Assembly (NCBI RefSeq): GCF_009901565.1
Contig: NZ_WXEW01000006.1
Span: 124,001-188,000, forward strand
DNA from: Herbidospora solisilvae
GTDB lineage: Bacteria; Actinomycetota; Actinomycetes; Streptosporangiales; Streptosporangiaceae
Direction: 5' to 3'
DNA length: 64,000 nucleotides
Shown: positions 15,962 through 25,803 of the stretch, piece after piece
Position numbering within the stretch: the first letter of the stretch is position 1
How the letters are laid out: every line of letters starts with the position of its first letter
Program-made: the position numbers and the translations under genes
The notes under the pieces: generated by a model
What the model was told of the DNA's origin: nothing
Database searches by the model: none
Seen by the model: only the letters and a program-made list of their open reading frames with translations

Positions 15962-16737
15962 ACCCGCTGACCCGCGCGGTCGAGGACCACGCAGAAGACC
16001 CCCGTCACGTTCTCGTACGGCGGCTCGATGGCCATGTGTCCCCGCTGTGCGTCGATCCACAGCACCTCCCCCATTGAGTTCACGGCGTTCCACGCGTGGC
16101 TGCCCCCCTGGGGCCAGCGTGTGATGAGCACGGTCGCGGCGCCGTGCCCGGCCGACCGCAACCGCCCGGCCACCACCGCGTAGGCGCGGCGGCCCTGCCC
16201 GACGTACTCGAAACGATGGCCGAGCCACTGCTCGGCCCTGGCCACCCCGCCCGCCTCACCCGAGAGGACGGGTTTGCCGACCCGGTCGTATTCGGGCTGG
16301 CGGGCCGCCGCGACGACGGGTTCGCCGTGCCACGACGACATGACCGACAGGGCGCAGTCGATGGCGTTGGTCGACCGGAACGGGTCGTCGGTCGGCCCTT
16401 CGGCGTTGATCAACCGGATCCAGGTGCCGCGCGGATCGGGAAACCTGCCGCTCAACGCCTCGGCGAGATCTCGTTGTGCCTGCGGGTCGGGTCTCGCCAG
16501 CCCGCCCGGCACCCCGTAGGGCCGCGACTGCTCCAGCGGGCGCGGCCGAGCCGCCCGGTCGAACCAGTCGTCGCCCGCCGGCGGCAACCGGGACGGCAGC
16601 GGGGACGGCCGCGGATCGAGGGACGGCGCGGGGATCTCGGCGGCCTTCTCGTAGTCACGCCACCGGCGCCCGTCACCGGTGACGACGGGATTGTAGACGC
16701 CGGTCGGCAACCGCCACCGGGACTGACGCTCGGCCAT
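15958..16737 (-). CDS. Predicted glutamine-deamidase toxin (papain-fold toxin 1)
   Basis: 259 residues. The C-terminal half carries a Cys-His-Asp arrangement of the papain-fold toxin 1 / glutamine deamidase group: C128 in STNAIDCALSVMSSWHG, H214 in GGSHAWNAVNSMG and D229 in VLWIDAQRGH. Family members deamidate glutamine on target proteins. The N-terminal 120 residues are proline-rich (PSLDPRPSPLPSRLPP) and contain no signal peptide, RHS, LXG or WXG module, so delivery is unexplained. GGAAGGGG precedes the ATG. It is coupled by overlap to the YrhB-like gene. A standalone intracellular enzyme is the alternative reading. Confidence 0.7.
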   Translation of the reverse strand: MAERQSRWRLPTGVYNPVVTGDGRRWRDYEKAAEIPAPSLDPRPSPLPSRLPPAGDDWFDRAARPRPLEQSRPYGVPGGLARPDPQAQRDLAEALSGRFPDPRGTWIRLINAEGPTDDPFRSTNAIDCALSVMSSWHGEPVVAAARQPEYDRVGKPVLSGEAGGVARAEQWLGHRFEYVGQGRRAYAVVAGRLRSAGHGAATVLITRWPQGGSHAWNAVNSMGEVLWIDAQRGHMAIEPPYENVTGVFCVVLDRAGQRV

Positions 16738-16813
16738 CGACCCCTTCCCTTCGATGTGACCGATCGTAAGGGGGCGACTCCGTTGAGCAACCGGCTTTCC
16801 CGAATCCTGCCGT

Positions 16814-18415
16814 TCAGGTGGTCTCGATGAGAACCCGGTGGTAGCCGGTGGCGCCGTTCGGCTCCGGCGGGGCGCCGCGGTTGGTCTGCGTCTCGCCGGT
16901 CGCGTCGGTGGCCCGGCACGACAGCGTGTGCAGGCCGCTGGTGAGGTCGACGTCGATCGTCCACTGCCGCCAGGTGTCCGGTCCCGGCACCTCGGCCAGC
17001 CGCGCCTCCTGCCACGGCCCGTCGTCGACCTTGACCTCGACCTTCGCGATGCCCTTGGTCTGCGCCCAGGCGACCCCGGCGATGACGTTGCGGCCCGGCT
17101 TGGTCTTGTTGCGCGGGGTGTCGATGCGCGACTGCGTCTTGATGGGCCCCTTGGCGTCCCAGCCCCGGTCGGTCCAGTACGCCGTCTCCTGGTCGAACCG
17201 GGTCACGTTGACGTCGACGACCCACTTGGTGGCCGAGACGTAGCCATAGAGGCCCGGCACGACCTGCCGGACCGGGAAGCCGTGCGCGACCGGGAGCGGC
17301 TCGCCGTTCATGGCGAACGCGAACAGGGCGTCGCGGCCGTCCATGACGACCTCGACCGGGGTGCCCGCCGTCCAGCCGTCGGCGCTGGTCGACAGCAGCA
17401 TGTCGGCGCCGGCCTTGATCCCGGCCTCGCGCAGCACCCCGGCCATGGCCACGCCGAGCCAGCGGGCGTTGCCGACGTAGGGGCCGCCGACCGGGTTGGA
17501 GACGCACGTCAGCGTGAGGTCGGCCTCGACGATGGGGCGTTTCAGCAACTCGGCGAAGCTGAGCTCGATGGGCCGCTCGACCATGCCGTGGATCTTCAGC
17601 GACCACGTGTTCGGGTCGACGTTGGGCAGCGCGAGGGCGGTGTCGACCCGGTAGAAGTCGTGGTTGGGCGTGACGAACGGCGCCAGGTTCGGGATCTTGA
17701 AGTCGACCCCAGCGGGCAGCGGCGGCAGCGGCTTGGCCGGTTTCGGCAGCGCGGCCGCGACCTGCGCCCGCTCCGCGGCGACGTCGTTGCGACCGCCCAG
17801 CCAGACCCCGGCCGCGCCGGTGACCACGGCGACCCCGGCCCCGGTCGCGACGCCGGTGAACAGACTGCGCCGGTCGATGGTCCTGAGCCGGTCACCGGCC
17901 AGCATGACCGGCGGCTGCTCCAGCGGTGCGGGGTGCGATTCAGCCGTTTCCCGGATCGGTTCCGCGACCTCGACCGGTTCGAGCCGCCGGAAGATCCGGG
18001 ACAACGTGGCCGCGCCGGCCCAGGCGGCGAGCAGCGACGGGAGCACGTCGAGCATGCCCGCGTCGGGACGCGTGGCCGCCGCCCAGGCGCCGACGACGCC
18101 GAACACCAGCAGGGCCAGCCGCCCGTAGCCGACCCGGATCCGGGCCAGCACCCCGAACCCCGCCGCCAGCAGGGCGATCACCACGAAGATCCCGCCGATG
18201 AGGACGGTCTTGTCGTTCTCGCCGAAGGTCGCGATGGCCCAGTTCTTGAGCCACGAAGGGGACAGGTCGACGGCCGCGCCGCCGACCGCCACCACGGGTG
18301 AGGAGTCTCCGCCGATGACGCCGGCCGCGAGCTGGCCGACGCCGACCGCCACGGCGGCGGCGGTCAGCCCGGCGAGTGCCGCAGCCCAGGAGGGCGCGGT
18401 CGAGCGAGATGTCAC
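16814..18415 (-). CDS. Membrane-anchored sulfite-oxidase-family molybdoenzyme
   Basis: 533 residues. About five membrane helices in the first 230 residues, then a molybdopterin domain of the sulfite oxidase/YedY type: PNHDFYRVDTAL, HGMVERPIELSF, and the molybdenum-binding cysteine in LTLTCVSNPVGGPYVGNARWLG (quoted in parts), then GLYGYVSATKWV and a C-terminal dimerisation domain (VAWAQTKGIAKVEVKVDDGP; LSCRATDATG). The enzyme should face the outside of the membrane and oxidise or reduce a sulfur or related substrate that cannot be read from sequence. GTG start at 18415. It is monocistronic, reading toward the toxin pair. Confidence 0.88.
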   Translation of the reverse strand: MTSRSTAPSWAAALAGLTAAAVAVGVGQLAAGVIGGDSSPVVAVGGAAVDLSPSWLKNWAIATFGENDKTVLIGGIFVVIALLAAGFGVLARIRVGYGRLALLVFGVVGAWAAATRPDAGMLDVLPSLLAAWAGAATLSRIFRRLEPVEVAEPIRETAESHPAPLEQPPVMLAGDRLRTIDRRSLFTGVATGAGVAVVTGAAGVWLGGRNDVAAERAQVAAALPKPAKPLPPLPAGVDFKIPNLAPFVTPNHDFYRVDTALALPNVDPNTWSLKIHGMVERPIELSFAELLKRPIVEADLTLTCVSNPVGGPYVGNARWLGVAMAGVLREAGIKAGADMLLSTSADGWTAGTPVEVVMDGRDALFAFAMNGEPLPVAHGFPVRQVVPGLYGYVSATKWVVDVNVTRFDQETAYWTDRGWDAKGPIKTQSRIDTPRNKTKPGRNVIAGVAWAQTKGIAKVEVKVDDGPWQEARLAEVPGPDTWRQWTIDVDLTSGLHTLSCRATDATGETQTNRGAPPEPNGATGYHRVLIETT

Positions 18416-18460
18416 ATAAGGATCCTACGAACGCCCTGTTCGTACGGGAGCCCCAAGTTC

Positions 18461-19069
18461 TTACGAAACCGAGAACACCTCGGCCAGCACCGGCACCATC
18501 GCCCGCATCGAGATGCCGCGATGGGAGATCGCGTCCTTCTCGGCGGGGGGCATCTCGGCGGTCGTGCGGGTCTCGCCGTCGGGGACGAAGATCGGGTCAT
18601 AGCCGAACCCCATGGTGCCCCGGGGCGCCCGGATCACGTGGCCGTGCATGACCCCCTCGACCACCCGTTCCTCGCCCGACGGCAGCGCGAGGGCCGCCAC
18701 GCAGGCGAAGTGGGCCTGGCGGCGGTCGTCGGGCACGTCGTTGATCTGGGCCAGCAGCAGATCGAGGTTGGCCTTGTCGTCGCCGTGGCCACCCGACCAG
18801 CGGGCCGAGAAGATGCCGGGCATGCCGTTGAGGGCGTCGACGCACAGGCCCGAGTCGTCGGCGATGCAGGGCAGGCCGCTCTGCCGGGCCACGGTGTGAG
18901 CCTTGAGCAGCGCGTTCTCGGCGAAGGTCAGACCCGTCTCGGCGACGTCGCCGATCTCGGGGAAGGCCTCCAGGCCGACGAGCTCGATCGGCAGCGCGGC
19001 CTCTTCGAGGATGCGCCGCAGTTCGGCGATCTTGCCCTGGTTGCGGGTGGCGAGGAGCAGCTTGGTCAT
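18461..19069 (-). CDS. rdgB: Non-canonical purine NTP pyrophosphatase (XTP/dITP diphosphatase)
   Basis: 202 residues, the usual length of the Ham1/RdgB family, which hydrolyses XTP, ITP and dITP to keep them out of nucleic acids. Family segments present: [18 protein letters not shown] at the N-terminus, [38 protein letters not shown] (catalytic Asp region, in parts) and GYDPIFVP near the C-terminus. The ATG at 19069 overlaps the stop of rph by four bases (ATGA). It is last in a tight run murI, MBL hydrolase, rph, rdgB, the same order as in mycobacteria. Confidence 0.95.
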   Translation of the reverse strand: MTKLLLATRNQGKIAELRRILEEAALPIELVGLEAFPEIGDVAETGLTFAENALLKAHTVARQSGLPCIADDSGLCVDALNGMPGIFSARWSGGHGDDKANLDLLLAQINDVPDDRRQAHFACVAALALPSGEERVVEGVMHGHVIRAPRGTMGFGYDPIFVPDGETRTTAEMPPAEKDAISHRGISMRAMVPVLAEVFSVS

Positions 19070-19782
19070 GCGAGCGCGGCCTTCTGGAGTTCGGTCAGCT
19101 CGGCGCAGCCGAGCGTGGCCAGGTCGAGCAGTTCGTTGAGGGTCGCGCGGTCGAACGGCGCGCCCTCGGCGGTGCCCTGCACCTCGACGAACGCGCCCTT
19201 GCCGGTCATCACGACGTTCATGTCGGTCTCGGCCTTGACGTCCTCGACGTAGCAGAGGTCGAGCAGCGGGGTGGTGCCGACGATGCCGACCGAGACGGCG
19301 GCGACCGAGTCGACCAGCGGGTCGCCGGGGCACATGCGCTTCTTGCGCATCCAGGCGATGGCGTCGGCCAGCGCGACGTAGGCGCCGGTGATCGCGGCCG
19401 TGCGGGTGCCGCCGTCGGCCTGGAGCACGTCGCAGTCGAGCACGATCGAGTTCTCGCCGAGCGCCTTGTAGTCGACGCAGGCCCGCAGGGACCGGCCGAT
19501 CAGCCGGGAGATCTCGTGGGTCCGGCCGCCGATCTTGCCGCGAACCGACTCGCGCTCACCGCGGGTGTTGGTGGCGCGCGGCAACATCGCGTATTCGGCG
19601 GTCACCCAGCCGAGGCCGCTGCCCTTGCGCCAGCGCGGCACCCCGCTCTCGACGGAGGCGGCGCAGAGCACCTTCGTGCCGCCGAATTCGACCAGGACCG
19701 ACCCCTCGGCGTGGGCCAGCCAGTTCCGCGTGATCGTCACCGGCCGGAGCTGGTCGGGCGAACGTCCATCAGTGCGAGCCAT
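19066..19782 (-). CDS. rph: Ribonuclease PH
   Basis: 238 residues. A 3'-to-5' phosphorolytic exoribonuclease that trims tRNA 3' ends, acting as a hexamer. Typical family blocks are [82 protein letters not shown] and [11 protein letters not shown]. The start MARTDGRSP at 19782 is preceded by GGTGAGG and was preferred over an ATG nine bases upstream. It overlaps rdgB by four bases and follows the MBL hydrolase stop by five. Confidence 0.96.
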   Translation of the reverse strand: MARTDGRSPDQLRPVTITRNWLAHAEGSVLVEFGGTKVLCAASVESGVPRWRKGSGLGWVTAEYAMLPRATNTRGERESVRGKIGGRTHEISRLIGRSLRACVDYKALGENSIVLDCDVLQADGGTRTAAITGAYVALADAIAWMRKKRMCPGDPLVDSVAAVSVGIVGTTPLLDLCYVEDVKAETDMNVVMTGKGAFVEVQGTAEGAPFDRATLNELLDLATLGCAELTELQKAALA

Positions 19783-19787
19783 GGGCC

Positions 19788-20540
19788 TCACCCTAGGTCA
19801 TAGACCGCACCGGATCGGGCCAACTCGATCTCGCCCGAATAGCCGCCCCGGTCGGCGTCGGCGCGGACGCGCGCGTCGTCGTGCCAGGGCACCAGGTGGG
19901 TGAGGACCAGCCTCCCGGCCCCGGCCTTGGCGGCGTGCTCGGCCGCCTGGCGGCCGGTCAGGTGGAGGTCGGGCGGGTTGCCGGGCCCGTCGAGGAACGA
20001 GGCCTCGCAGAGCAGCAGGTCGGTGTCGCCGGCCAGGCCGACGAGGGCGTCGCACTCGCCGGTGTCGGCCGAGTAGGTGACCGAGCGGCCGCCGTGGGCG
20101 ACGCGCAGGCCGTAGGTCTCCACGGGGTGGTTGACCAGGGCCGCGGTGACCTGGAAGGGGCCGATCTCGAACGTGCCCGGCGACAGCGCCGTGAAGTCGA
20201 AGGCGGTCTCCATCGTGGGCTCCTGCGGCATCCCGTAGGCGGCGTTCAACCGCGCGGGGGCCATGGCGGGGGCGTACACGGGGATCTTGGGGAAGGGGGC
20301 GCCGGGGCCGTAGCTGCGGACGACGTGGTAGCCGCACATATCGAGGCAGTGGTCGGCGTGCAGGTGGGACAGGCAGATCGCGTCGATCTCGAACGGGCTG
20401 ACGTGACGCTGCAGCGCGCCCAGGGACCCGTTGCCGAAGTCGACCAGCATCCGGAAGCCCTCGGCCTCGTACAGATAGCAGGACGACGGGCTCGCCGGGC
20501 CGGGGAAGCTGCCGGAGCAGCCGACGACGGTCAGTTTCAC
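19788..20540 (-). CDS. MBL-fold hydrolase, Rv1339-like cAMP phosphodiesterase candidate
   Basis: 250 residues. Metallo-beta-lactamase fold with the metal-binding signature HLHADHCLD near residue 60-68, further ligands H ([11 protein letters not shown]), D (SADTGECD) and H (LTHLVPWH). The position between murI and rph is the same as that of M. tuberculosis Rv1339, reported as an atypical class II-like cAMP phosphodiesterase, so cyclic nucleotide turnover is a fair hypothesis; RNase Z-like activity is the alternative. The GTG start overlaps the murI stop (GTGA). Confidence 0.85.
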   Translation of the reverse strand: MKLTVVGCSGSFPGPASPSSCYLYEAEGFRMLVDFGNGSLGALQRHVSPFEIDAICLSHLHADHCLDMCGYHVVRSYGPGAPFPKIPVYAPAMAPARLNAAYGMPQEPTMETAFDFTALSPGTFEIGPFQVTAALVNHPVETYGLRVAHGGRSVTYSADTGECDALVGLAGDTDLLLCEASFLDGPGNPPDLHLTGRQAAEHAAKAGAGRLVLTHLVPWHDDARVRADADRGGYSGEIELARSGAVYDLG

Positions 20541-21358
20541 GCTGTTCCTCCGAACACGGGCGCGGCCAGTTCGACCGCCTGGATCTCCGGCCCGAGGAAC
20601 CGCCGCCCGAGGGTCTCGAACAGCAGGGTGTCGCCGGTCGTGCCGAACCGGTGGGCGGGCACGCCCGAGGCCCGCACCAGGCCTCGGTCGCGCAGCACCC
20701 GGAAGACGTCTTTGGCGGTCTCCTCGGCGCTCGACACGAGCGTGACGCCGTCGCCGGCGACGTAGGAGATCGCGCCGAGCAGCAGCGGATAGTGGGTGCA
20801 CCCGAGGATGAGGGTGTCGCAGCCGGCGTCGAGGATGGGCGTCAGGTATTCGCGCACCGCCTCGATGACGGCCTCGCTCTCGGTCTCGCCCCGTTCGACG
20901 AACTCGACCAGACGCGGCGCGGCGACCCCGACCAGCTCGACGTGGGGCGCGGCGGCGAAGGCGTCCTGGTAGGCCATCGAGGCGATGGTGGCCTGGGTGC
21001 CGATCACCCCGACCTTCCCGTTGCGGGTCGCCGACGCCGCCCGCCGGGTGGCCGGCTGGATGACCTCGACGACCGGCACCCGGTAGCGCTCGCGCGCGTC
21101 GCGCAGCACCGCCGCGCTGGCCGTGTTGCACGCGATCACGAGCATCTTGACGTCGTGGGACACCAGATGGTCGAGCAGCTCAAGGGCGTAGGACCTGACC
21201 TCGGCGATGCGCTTGGGGCCGTAGGGCTGGCGGGCCGTGTCGGCGACGTAGAAGACCGGTTCGTTGGGCAACTGGTCGATGATCGCGCGGGCTACGGTCA
21301 GCCCTCCGAAACCGCTGTCGAAGATCCCGATGGACCCCTGACCATAACTCTCCACCAC
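20537..21358 (-). CDS. murI: Glutamate racemase
   Basis: 273 residues. Makes D-glutamate for peptidoglycan. Two catalytic cysteines are visible: C77 in VIACNTASA and C187 in [11 protein letters not shown]; the N-terminal [16 protein letters not shown] is the family signature. The start is one of two consecutive GTG codons (21358 or 21355). First gene of the overlapped murI, MBL hydrolase, rph, rdgB run, so all four are probably one transcript. Confidence 0.96.
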   Translation of the reverse strand: MVESYGQGSIGIFDSGFGGLTVARAIIDQLPNEPVFYVADTARQPYGPKRIAEVRSYALELLDHLVSHDVKMLVIACNTASAAVLRDARERYRVPVVEVIQPATRRAASATRNGKVGVIGTQATIASMAYQDAFAAAPHVELVGVAAPRLVEFVERGETESEAVIEAVREYLTPILDAGCDTLILGCTHYPLLLGAISYVAGDGVTLVSSAEETAKDVFRVLRDRGLVRASGVPAHRFGTTGDTLLFETLGRRFLGPEIQAVELAAPVFGGTA

Positions 21359-21413
21359 GGAGTCAGCTTATGGCCGATCATGCGGCACGTCCCCGTGACA
21401 CCGAGCACACTCT

Positions 21414-22208
21414 TCAGCCGCGTCCCACCCTCGCGAGCTGCCGCGACTGCGCGACGAGGCGTCCGGTGGAGTCCCACACCTCGGCGTCCTCGTCGAACCA
21501 GCCGTCGCCGACCATCCGCCCGGAGGCGAGGACGGTGAGCCAGCCGGGGGCCGGCAGGGCGCGCAGGTGCCAGGTGAGCTCGACCGTCGGGGCCCAGCCG
21601 CGCAGGCCCGCGCTGAAGACCACCGGGGGCAGCGCGTCGACCGCCAGGGCCAGCACGTACGGGTCGGGCTCCTGGCCGTGCCGCAGCCGGAAGTAGGCGC
21701 GCGACTCGGGGCGGCCGGTCGGCTCGCCGGTCAGCCAGCCGACGGTGGGCGGGTCGAACAGCAGCTCCATCTGGCCGTTCAGGTACATGTTCGACTCGGG
21801 CTTGGGCTCGGGCAGCGGCAGGCAGGCCTCGGGCGGCGGCATCGTGTGGGACGGCTCGCCCAGGTAGACCGGCTCGGCCAGCGGGTCGAGGGTCGCGGTG
21901 GTGACCAGCGTCTCCAGGATCGGGCCGTCGGCGCCGACCAGCGAGGCGCGGCTGATCGTCGTCGTCTTGCCCGTCTTCACCTGCTCGACCGTCACCCGGG
22001 CCGGGCCCGGCCGCCCGGACCGCAGGAACTGGGCGCCGGTCGAGACGGGGTGCTCGTGCGGGGAGTCGTCGACCGCCGCCCGCAGCAGCACGGCCATCAG
22101 ATATCCGCCGTTCAGCGGGCCGCCGACCGAGTAGCCCTCGTCGAGGCACACGTCGTAGACGCCCTCGCCGACCCGGACCGCCCGGGTCGCCTCCCCGAAA
22201 CCGCTCAA
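21414..22208 (-). CDS. Acyl-CoA thioesterase, double hot-dog domain
   Basis: 264 residues. An N-terminal hot-dog domain (GYSVGGPLNGGYLMAVLLRA) and a C-terminal one (GWAPTVELTWHLRALP; GRMVGDGWFDEDAEVWDSTGRLVAQSRQLA in parts) give the TesB-like/4HBT_3 layout that hydrolyses acyl-CoA thioesters. I take the TTG at 22208 as start because GGGAGGG lies six bases before it and the protein then begins SGFGEATRAV, as relatives do; an open frame continues 27 residues further to 22289 through the divergent promoter region and has no ribosome site. Divergent from the PRC-barrel-like gene. Confidence 0.8.
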   Translation of the reverse strand: MSGFGEATRAVRVGEGVYDVCLDEGYSVGGPLNGGYLMAVLLRAAVDDSPHEHPVSTGAQFLRSGRPGPARVTVEQVKTGKTTTISRASLVGADGPILETLVTTATLDPLAEPVYLGEPSHTMPPPEACLPLPEPKPESNMYLNGQMELLFDPPTVGWLTGEPTGRPESRAYFRLRHGQEPDPYVLALAVDALPPVVFSAGLRGWAPTVELTWHLRALPAPGWLTVLASGRMVGDGWFDEDAEVWDSTGRLVAQSRQLARVGRG

Positions 22209-22244
22209 CGCACCCTCCCGAATGTTGTTCTGGAACACTGTATC

Positions 22245-22272
22245 TTGACTGGTCCATAGCCGTCCGTACAGG
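22245..22272 (+). promoter_or_regulatory. Probable sigma-70-type promoter
   Basis: TTGACT at 22245-22250 and TACAGG at 22267-22272 are separated by 16 bases and point toward the small gene starting at 22295. It gives a leader of roughly 15 bases. Confidence 0.5.
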
Positions 22273-22294
22273 GAGATCCGGGCATTCACCGGCC

Positions 22295-22627
22295 ATGACG
22301 GGACGGGAACTGATCGGTCAGTGCGTTTGGGACGTGCGCGGGGTGTGGGTCGGTCACGTGGTGGACGTGCGCATGGTCACCGGCAGCCGCAACCCGTTCA
22401 AGAAGAGCGCCGAACCCGAGACCGCCGGGCTGGTCGTGTCGGCCACCCGGGCGCAGTTCCTCCTCGGCGTGCACCGCGACGCGAGCGGCCGGGTCAACGG
22501 CACCCTGCAGCAACTCACCCGGCTCCTGTACGCCCGCAGCCTGGTCGTCCCCTGGGATCTGGTGGAAACCAGCGATACAGGAGAAGTGCACCTCAAAGAG
22601 CCGAAAGATGTCCTTAAGCGCCAATAG
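22295..22627 (+). CDS. Small PRC-barrel-like protein
   Basis: 110 residues: a beta-rich N-terminus (ELIGQCVWDVRGVWVGHVVDVRMV) and C-terminal half (LLYARSLVVPWDLVETSDTGEVHL) with the VPWDLV type strand that recalls PRC-barrel domains. No catalytic motif. The family binds RNA or proteins in various settings; function here is unknown. ATG at 22295 follows a short leader from a recognisable promoter. Divergent from the thioesterase, and 83 bases upstream of the DUF3352 gene on the same strand. Confidence 0.65.
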   Translation: MTGRELIGQCVWDVRGVWVGHVVDVRMVTGSRNPFKKSAEPETAGLVVSATRAQFLLGVHRDASGRVNGTLQQLTRLLYARSLVVPWDLVETSDTGEVHLKEPKDVLKRQ

Positions 22628-22710
22628 TCAAGAAGGCTGCAAGCGATTCGCTACCGGCACGGCATACTTTCAGACTCGTCGGAGATCACCCCACTTTGCG
22701 AGTTGACCCC

Positions 22711-24381
22711 ATGCCTGCCGAGAACCCCCCCGGTTTCCCCTTTGACGTCAGCGGCGGAGACCCGGACCGGACCATCAACTACCGCACGCCGCAGCAGCAG
22801 CCGCAGCCGCACGTAGAGCCGACCCGGATCGACTTCGGCGGCACCCAGCAGATGTACGCCCCCCAGCAGCCCCCGCAGCAGGGCCAGTGGCGCCAGCCCG
22901 AGGAACTGGGCTACGACCTGCCCCCCGTGGTGCACGCCCCCGTCCAGAAGCGCGGCCCCAAGGGCGCCATCATCGCCGTGATCGTCGCCGTGCTCGTCGG
23001 CCTGGTCGGCGGCGGCGGCGTGTGGGCCTTCTCCGCCCTGAGCGGCGGCGGCGCGCAGCCCGCCGAGGTGCTCCCGGCCGGCGCCCTCGCCTACGCCCGG
23101 ATCGACCTCGACCCGGCCGCCAACCAGAAGCTGGCCCTGTTCGGCATCGCCCGCAAGTTCACCGCCACCAAGGACGCCTTCTCCGGCGACGACCCGCGTG
23201 AGGCCCTCTTCAAGGCCATCTCCTCGGACAACGAGAACTTCAAGGACATCGACTACGCGGCCGACATCGAGCCCTGGCTCGGCGACCGCATCGGCTTCGC
23301 CGTCATGCCCGGCAAGGACGCGAACGAGCCCGGCTTCGCCCTCGCGATCCAGGTGAAGGACGCCAACGCGGCCCGCGCCGGCATCGCCAAGCTCGACGCC
23401 GGCTCCGGCACCAAGACCGGCATGGTCATCCGCGGCGACTACGCCATCGTCTCCCCCACCCAGGCGGAGGCCGACAGGTACGCCACCGGCCCCACCTTGG
23501 CCGAGTCGGCCAACTTCACCGCCGACATGGAGGCCCTCGGCGAGCCGGGTGTGCTCTCCTTCTGGGGCGACCTCGGCCAGCTCGCCGCGATGGGCGGCGC
23601 CCAGGTCGCCGACCCGGCCCTGACCGACCAGCTGAAGAACGGCCGCTTCGCGGGGGCGCTGCGGTTCGACGGCTCCTACGCGGAACTCGCCGCCATCACC
23701 CGCGGCGTCAAGAGCCCGGTCACCGTGCAGACCAGCCCGGTGAAGCTGGGCGAGCTGCCCGACACCACCGCCGGGGCGCTGGCCATCTCCGGCCTCGGCG
23801 AGGGCGTCAAGGGCGGCTGGGATCAGATCGTGAAGTCGGTGGAGAGCACCGGCGGCGGCGCCCAGTTCAGCCAGTTCGTCACCCAGGCCCAGCAGCAGTT
23901 CGGCCTGACCCTGCCCGACGACCTGGCCACCCTGCTCGGCGACAGCATCACCGTCGCGATCGACTCGCAGGGCCTCGACGGCAACATGCCGAACGCTGGC
24001 GCCGTGCTGGCCACCGACCCGGCCAAGGCCGGCGAGGTGCTGACCAAGGTCGAGCAGGCGCTCGCCGTCGCCGGTCAGCCGCTCCAGCTCGCCAAGGCCC
24101 CCGGCGAGGGCAAGCTGGTCGTGGCCACCAACCAGGACTACGCGAACAAGCTCGCCGCCGGCGGCACGCTGGCCGACAGCGAGACCTTCCAGACCGCGGT
24201 CCCGAACGCCGACTCGGCCGGGTTCGGACTCTTCGTCGACCTCGACAAGATCGAGAACCTCTACCTGCAGGGCATGTCGGAGGAGGACAAGGCCAACCTC
24301 CAGGTGCTCCGCGCGGTGGGCATGAGCGGCGGAACATCGGGGAGCGACGCGAACTTCTCCCTGCGCGTGCTGTTCAATTGA
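22711..24381 (+). CDS. DUF3352 membrane-anchored protein
   Basis: 556 residues. A disordered Pro/Gln-rich cytoplasmic N-terminus (QQQPQPHVEPTR; APQQPPQQGQW), a single membrane helix near residues 85-108 (AIIAVIVAVLVGLVGGGGVW), then a long extracytoplasmic domain starting AQPAEVLPAGALAYARIDLDP, the standard start of DUF3352. Repeated alpha/beta segments such as NFTADMEALGEPG and ALAISGLGEGV suggest a lipid- or ligand-holding fold. Function is unknown. ATG at 22711 was preferred over a TTG 15 bases upstream. A strong terminator hairpin follows the stop. Confidence 0.85.
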   Translation: MPAENPPGFPFDVSGGDPDRTINYRTPQQQPQPHVEPTRIDFGGTQQMYAPQQPPQQGQWRQPEELGYDLPPVVHAPVQKRGPKGAIIAVIVAVLVGLVGGGGVWAFSALSGGGAQPAEVLPAGALAYARIDLDPAANQKLALFGIARKFTATKDAFSGDDPREALFKAISSDNENFKDIDYAADIEPWLGDRIGFAVMPGKDANEPGFALAIQVKDANAARAGIAKLDAGSGTKTGMVIRGDYAIVSPTQAEADRYATGPTLAESANFTADMEALGEPGVLSFWGDLGQLAAMGGAQVADPALTDQLKNGRFAGALRFDGSYAELAAITRGVKSPVTVQTSPVKLGELPDTTAGALAISGLGEGVKGGWDQIVKSVESTGGGAQFSQFVTQAQQQFGLTLPDDLATLLGDSITVAIDSQGLDGNMPNAGAVLATDPAKAGEVLTKVEQALAVAGQPLQLAKAPGEGKLVVATNQDYANKLAAGGTLADSETFQTAVPNADSAGFGLFVDLDKIENLYLQGMSEEDKANLQVLRAVGMSGGTSGSDANFSLRVLFN

Positions 24382-24389
24382 CATAAGGG

Positions 24390-24427
24390 AAGGGCCCCGC
24401 CTCAACTCTCAGGGAGGCGGGGCCCTT
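24390..24427. terminator. Bidirectional terminator between DUF3352 and cysM
   Basis: AAGGGCCCCGCCTC (24390-24403) pairs perfectly over 14 bp with GAGGCGGGGCCCTT (24414-24427), with a 10-base loop. It stands between convergent genes, nine bases after one stop and 17 before the other. Confidence 0.85.
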
Positions 24428-24443
24428 CTCGTGTATCTGCGGG

Positions 24444-25397
<954 letters not shown>

Positions 25398-25670
25398 TCA
25401 GCCACCGGCGACGGCGGGGAGCACGGTGACCGTGTCGCCGTCGGAGACGGGGGTGCCGAGCCCGCCGAGGAACCGGACGTCCTCGTCGTTGAGGTAGACG
25501 TTCACGAACCGGCGGAGCTTGTCGTTCTCGACGAGCCGGGCCTTGATCCCCGGGTGCCGGGCCTCCAGGTCGCCGATCAGCTCTTCGATCGTGGCGCCGG
25601 AGGCGTCGACGGCCTTGGCGCCGTCGGTGTAGGTGCGCAGGATGGTCGGGATGCGGACCTCGATGGCCAT
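25398..25670 (-). CDS. cysO: CysO/MoaD/ThiS-family ubiquitin-like sulfur carrier
   Basis: 90 residues with a beta-grasp fold ending in the diagnostic Gly-Gly (TVLPAVAGG). In the CysO pathway the C-terminal glycine is converted to a thiocarboxylate that donates sulfide to CysM; the adduct carries the new cysteine, which Mec then releases. FVNVYLNDEDVRFLGGL is a typical MoaD/CysO core. It lies between mec and cysM on one strand. Confidence 0.93.
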   Translation of the reverse strand: MAIEVRIPTILRTYTDGAKAVDASGATIEELIGDLEARHPGIKARLVENDKLRRFVNVYLNDEDVRFLGGLGTPVSDGDTVTVLPAVAGG

Positions 25671-25803
25671 GTCTCGTTCTCTCTTCTCGTCTTCAGGTCT
25701 GTGGTGTACGGGGAAATGTGAACGTCAATGACAGTCGTAGACCACGACGGAAGGAGAGTGCGCGAAGAGGTACGGTTGCACGCCCAGGGACATGACATCC
25801 ATT

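Noticed and set aside
15958-16737. Polymorphic RHS/CDI toxin tip
   Set aside because: There are no YD/RHS repeats, filamentous haemagglutinin, LXG or WXG sequence in or beside the gene; only the catalytic-type domain is present.
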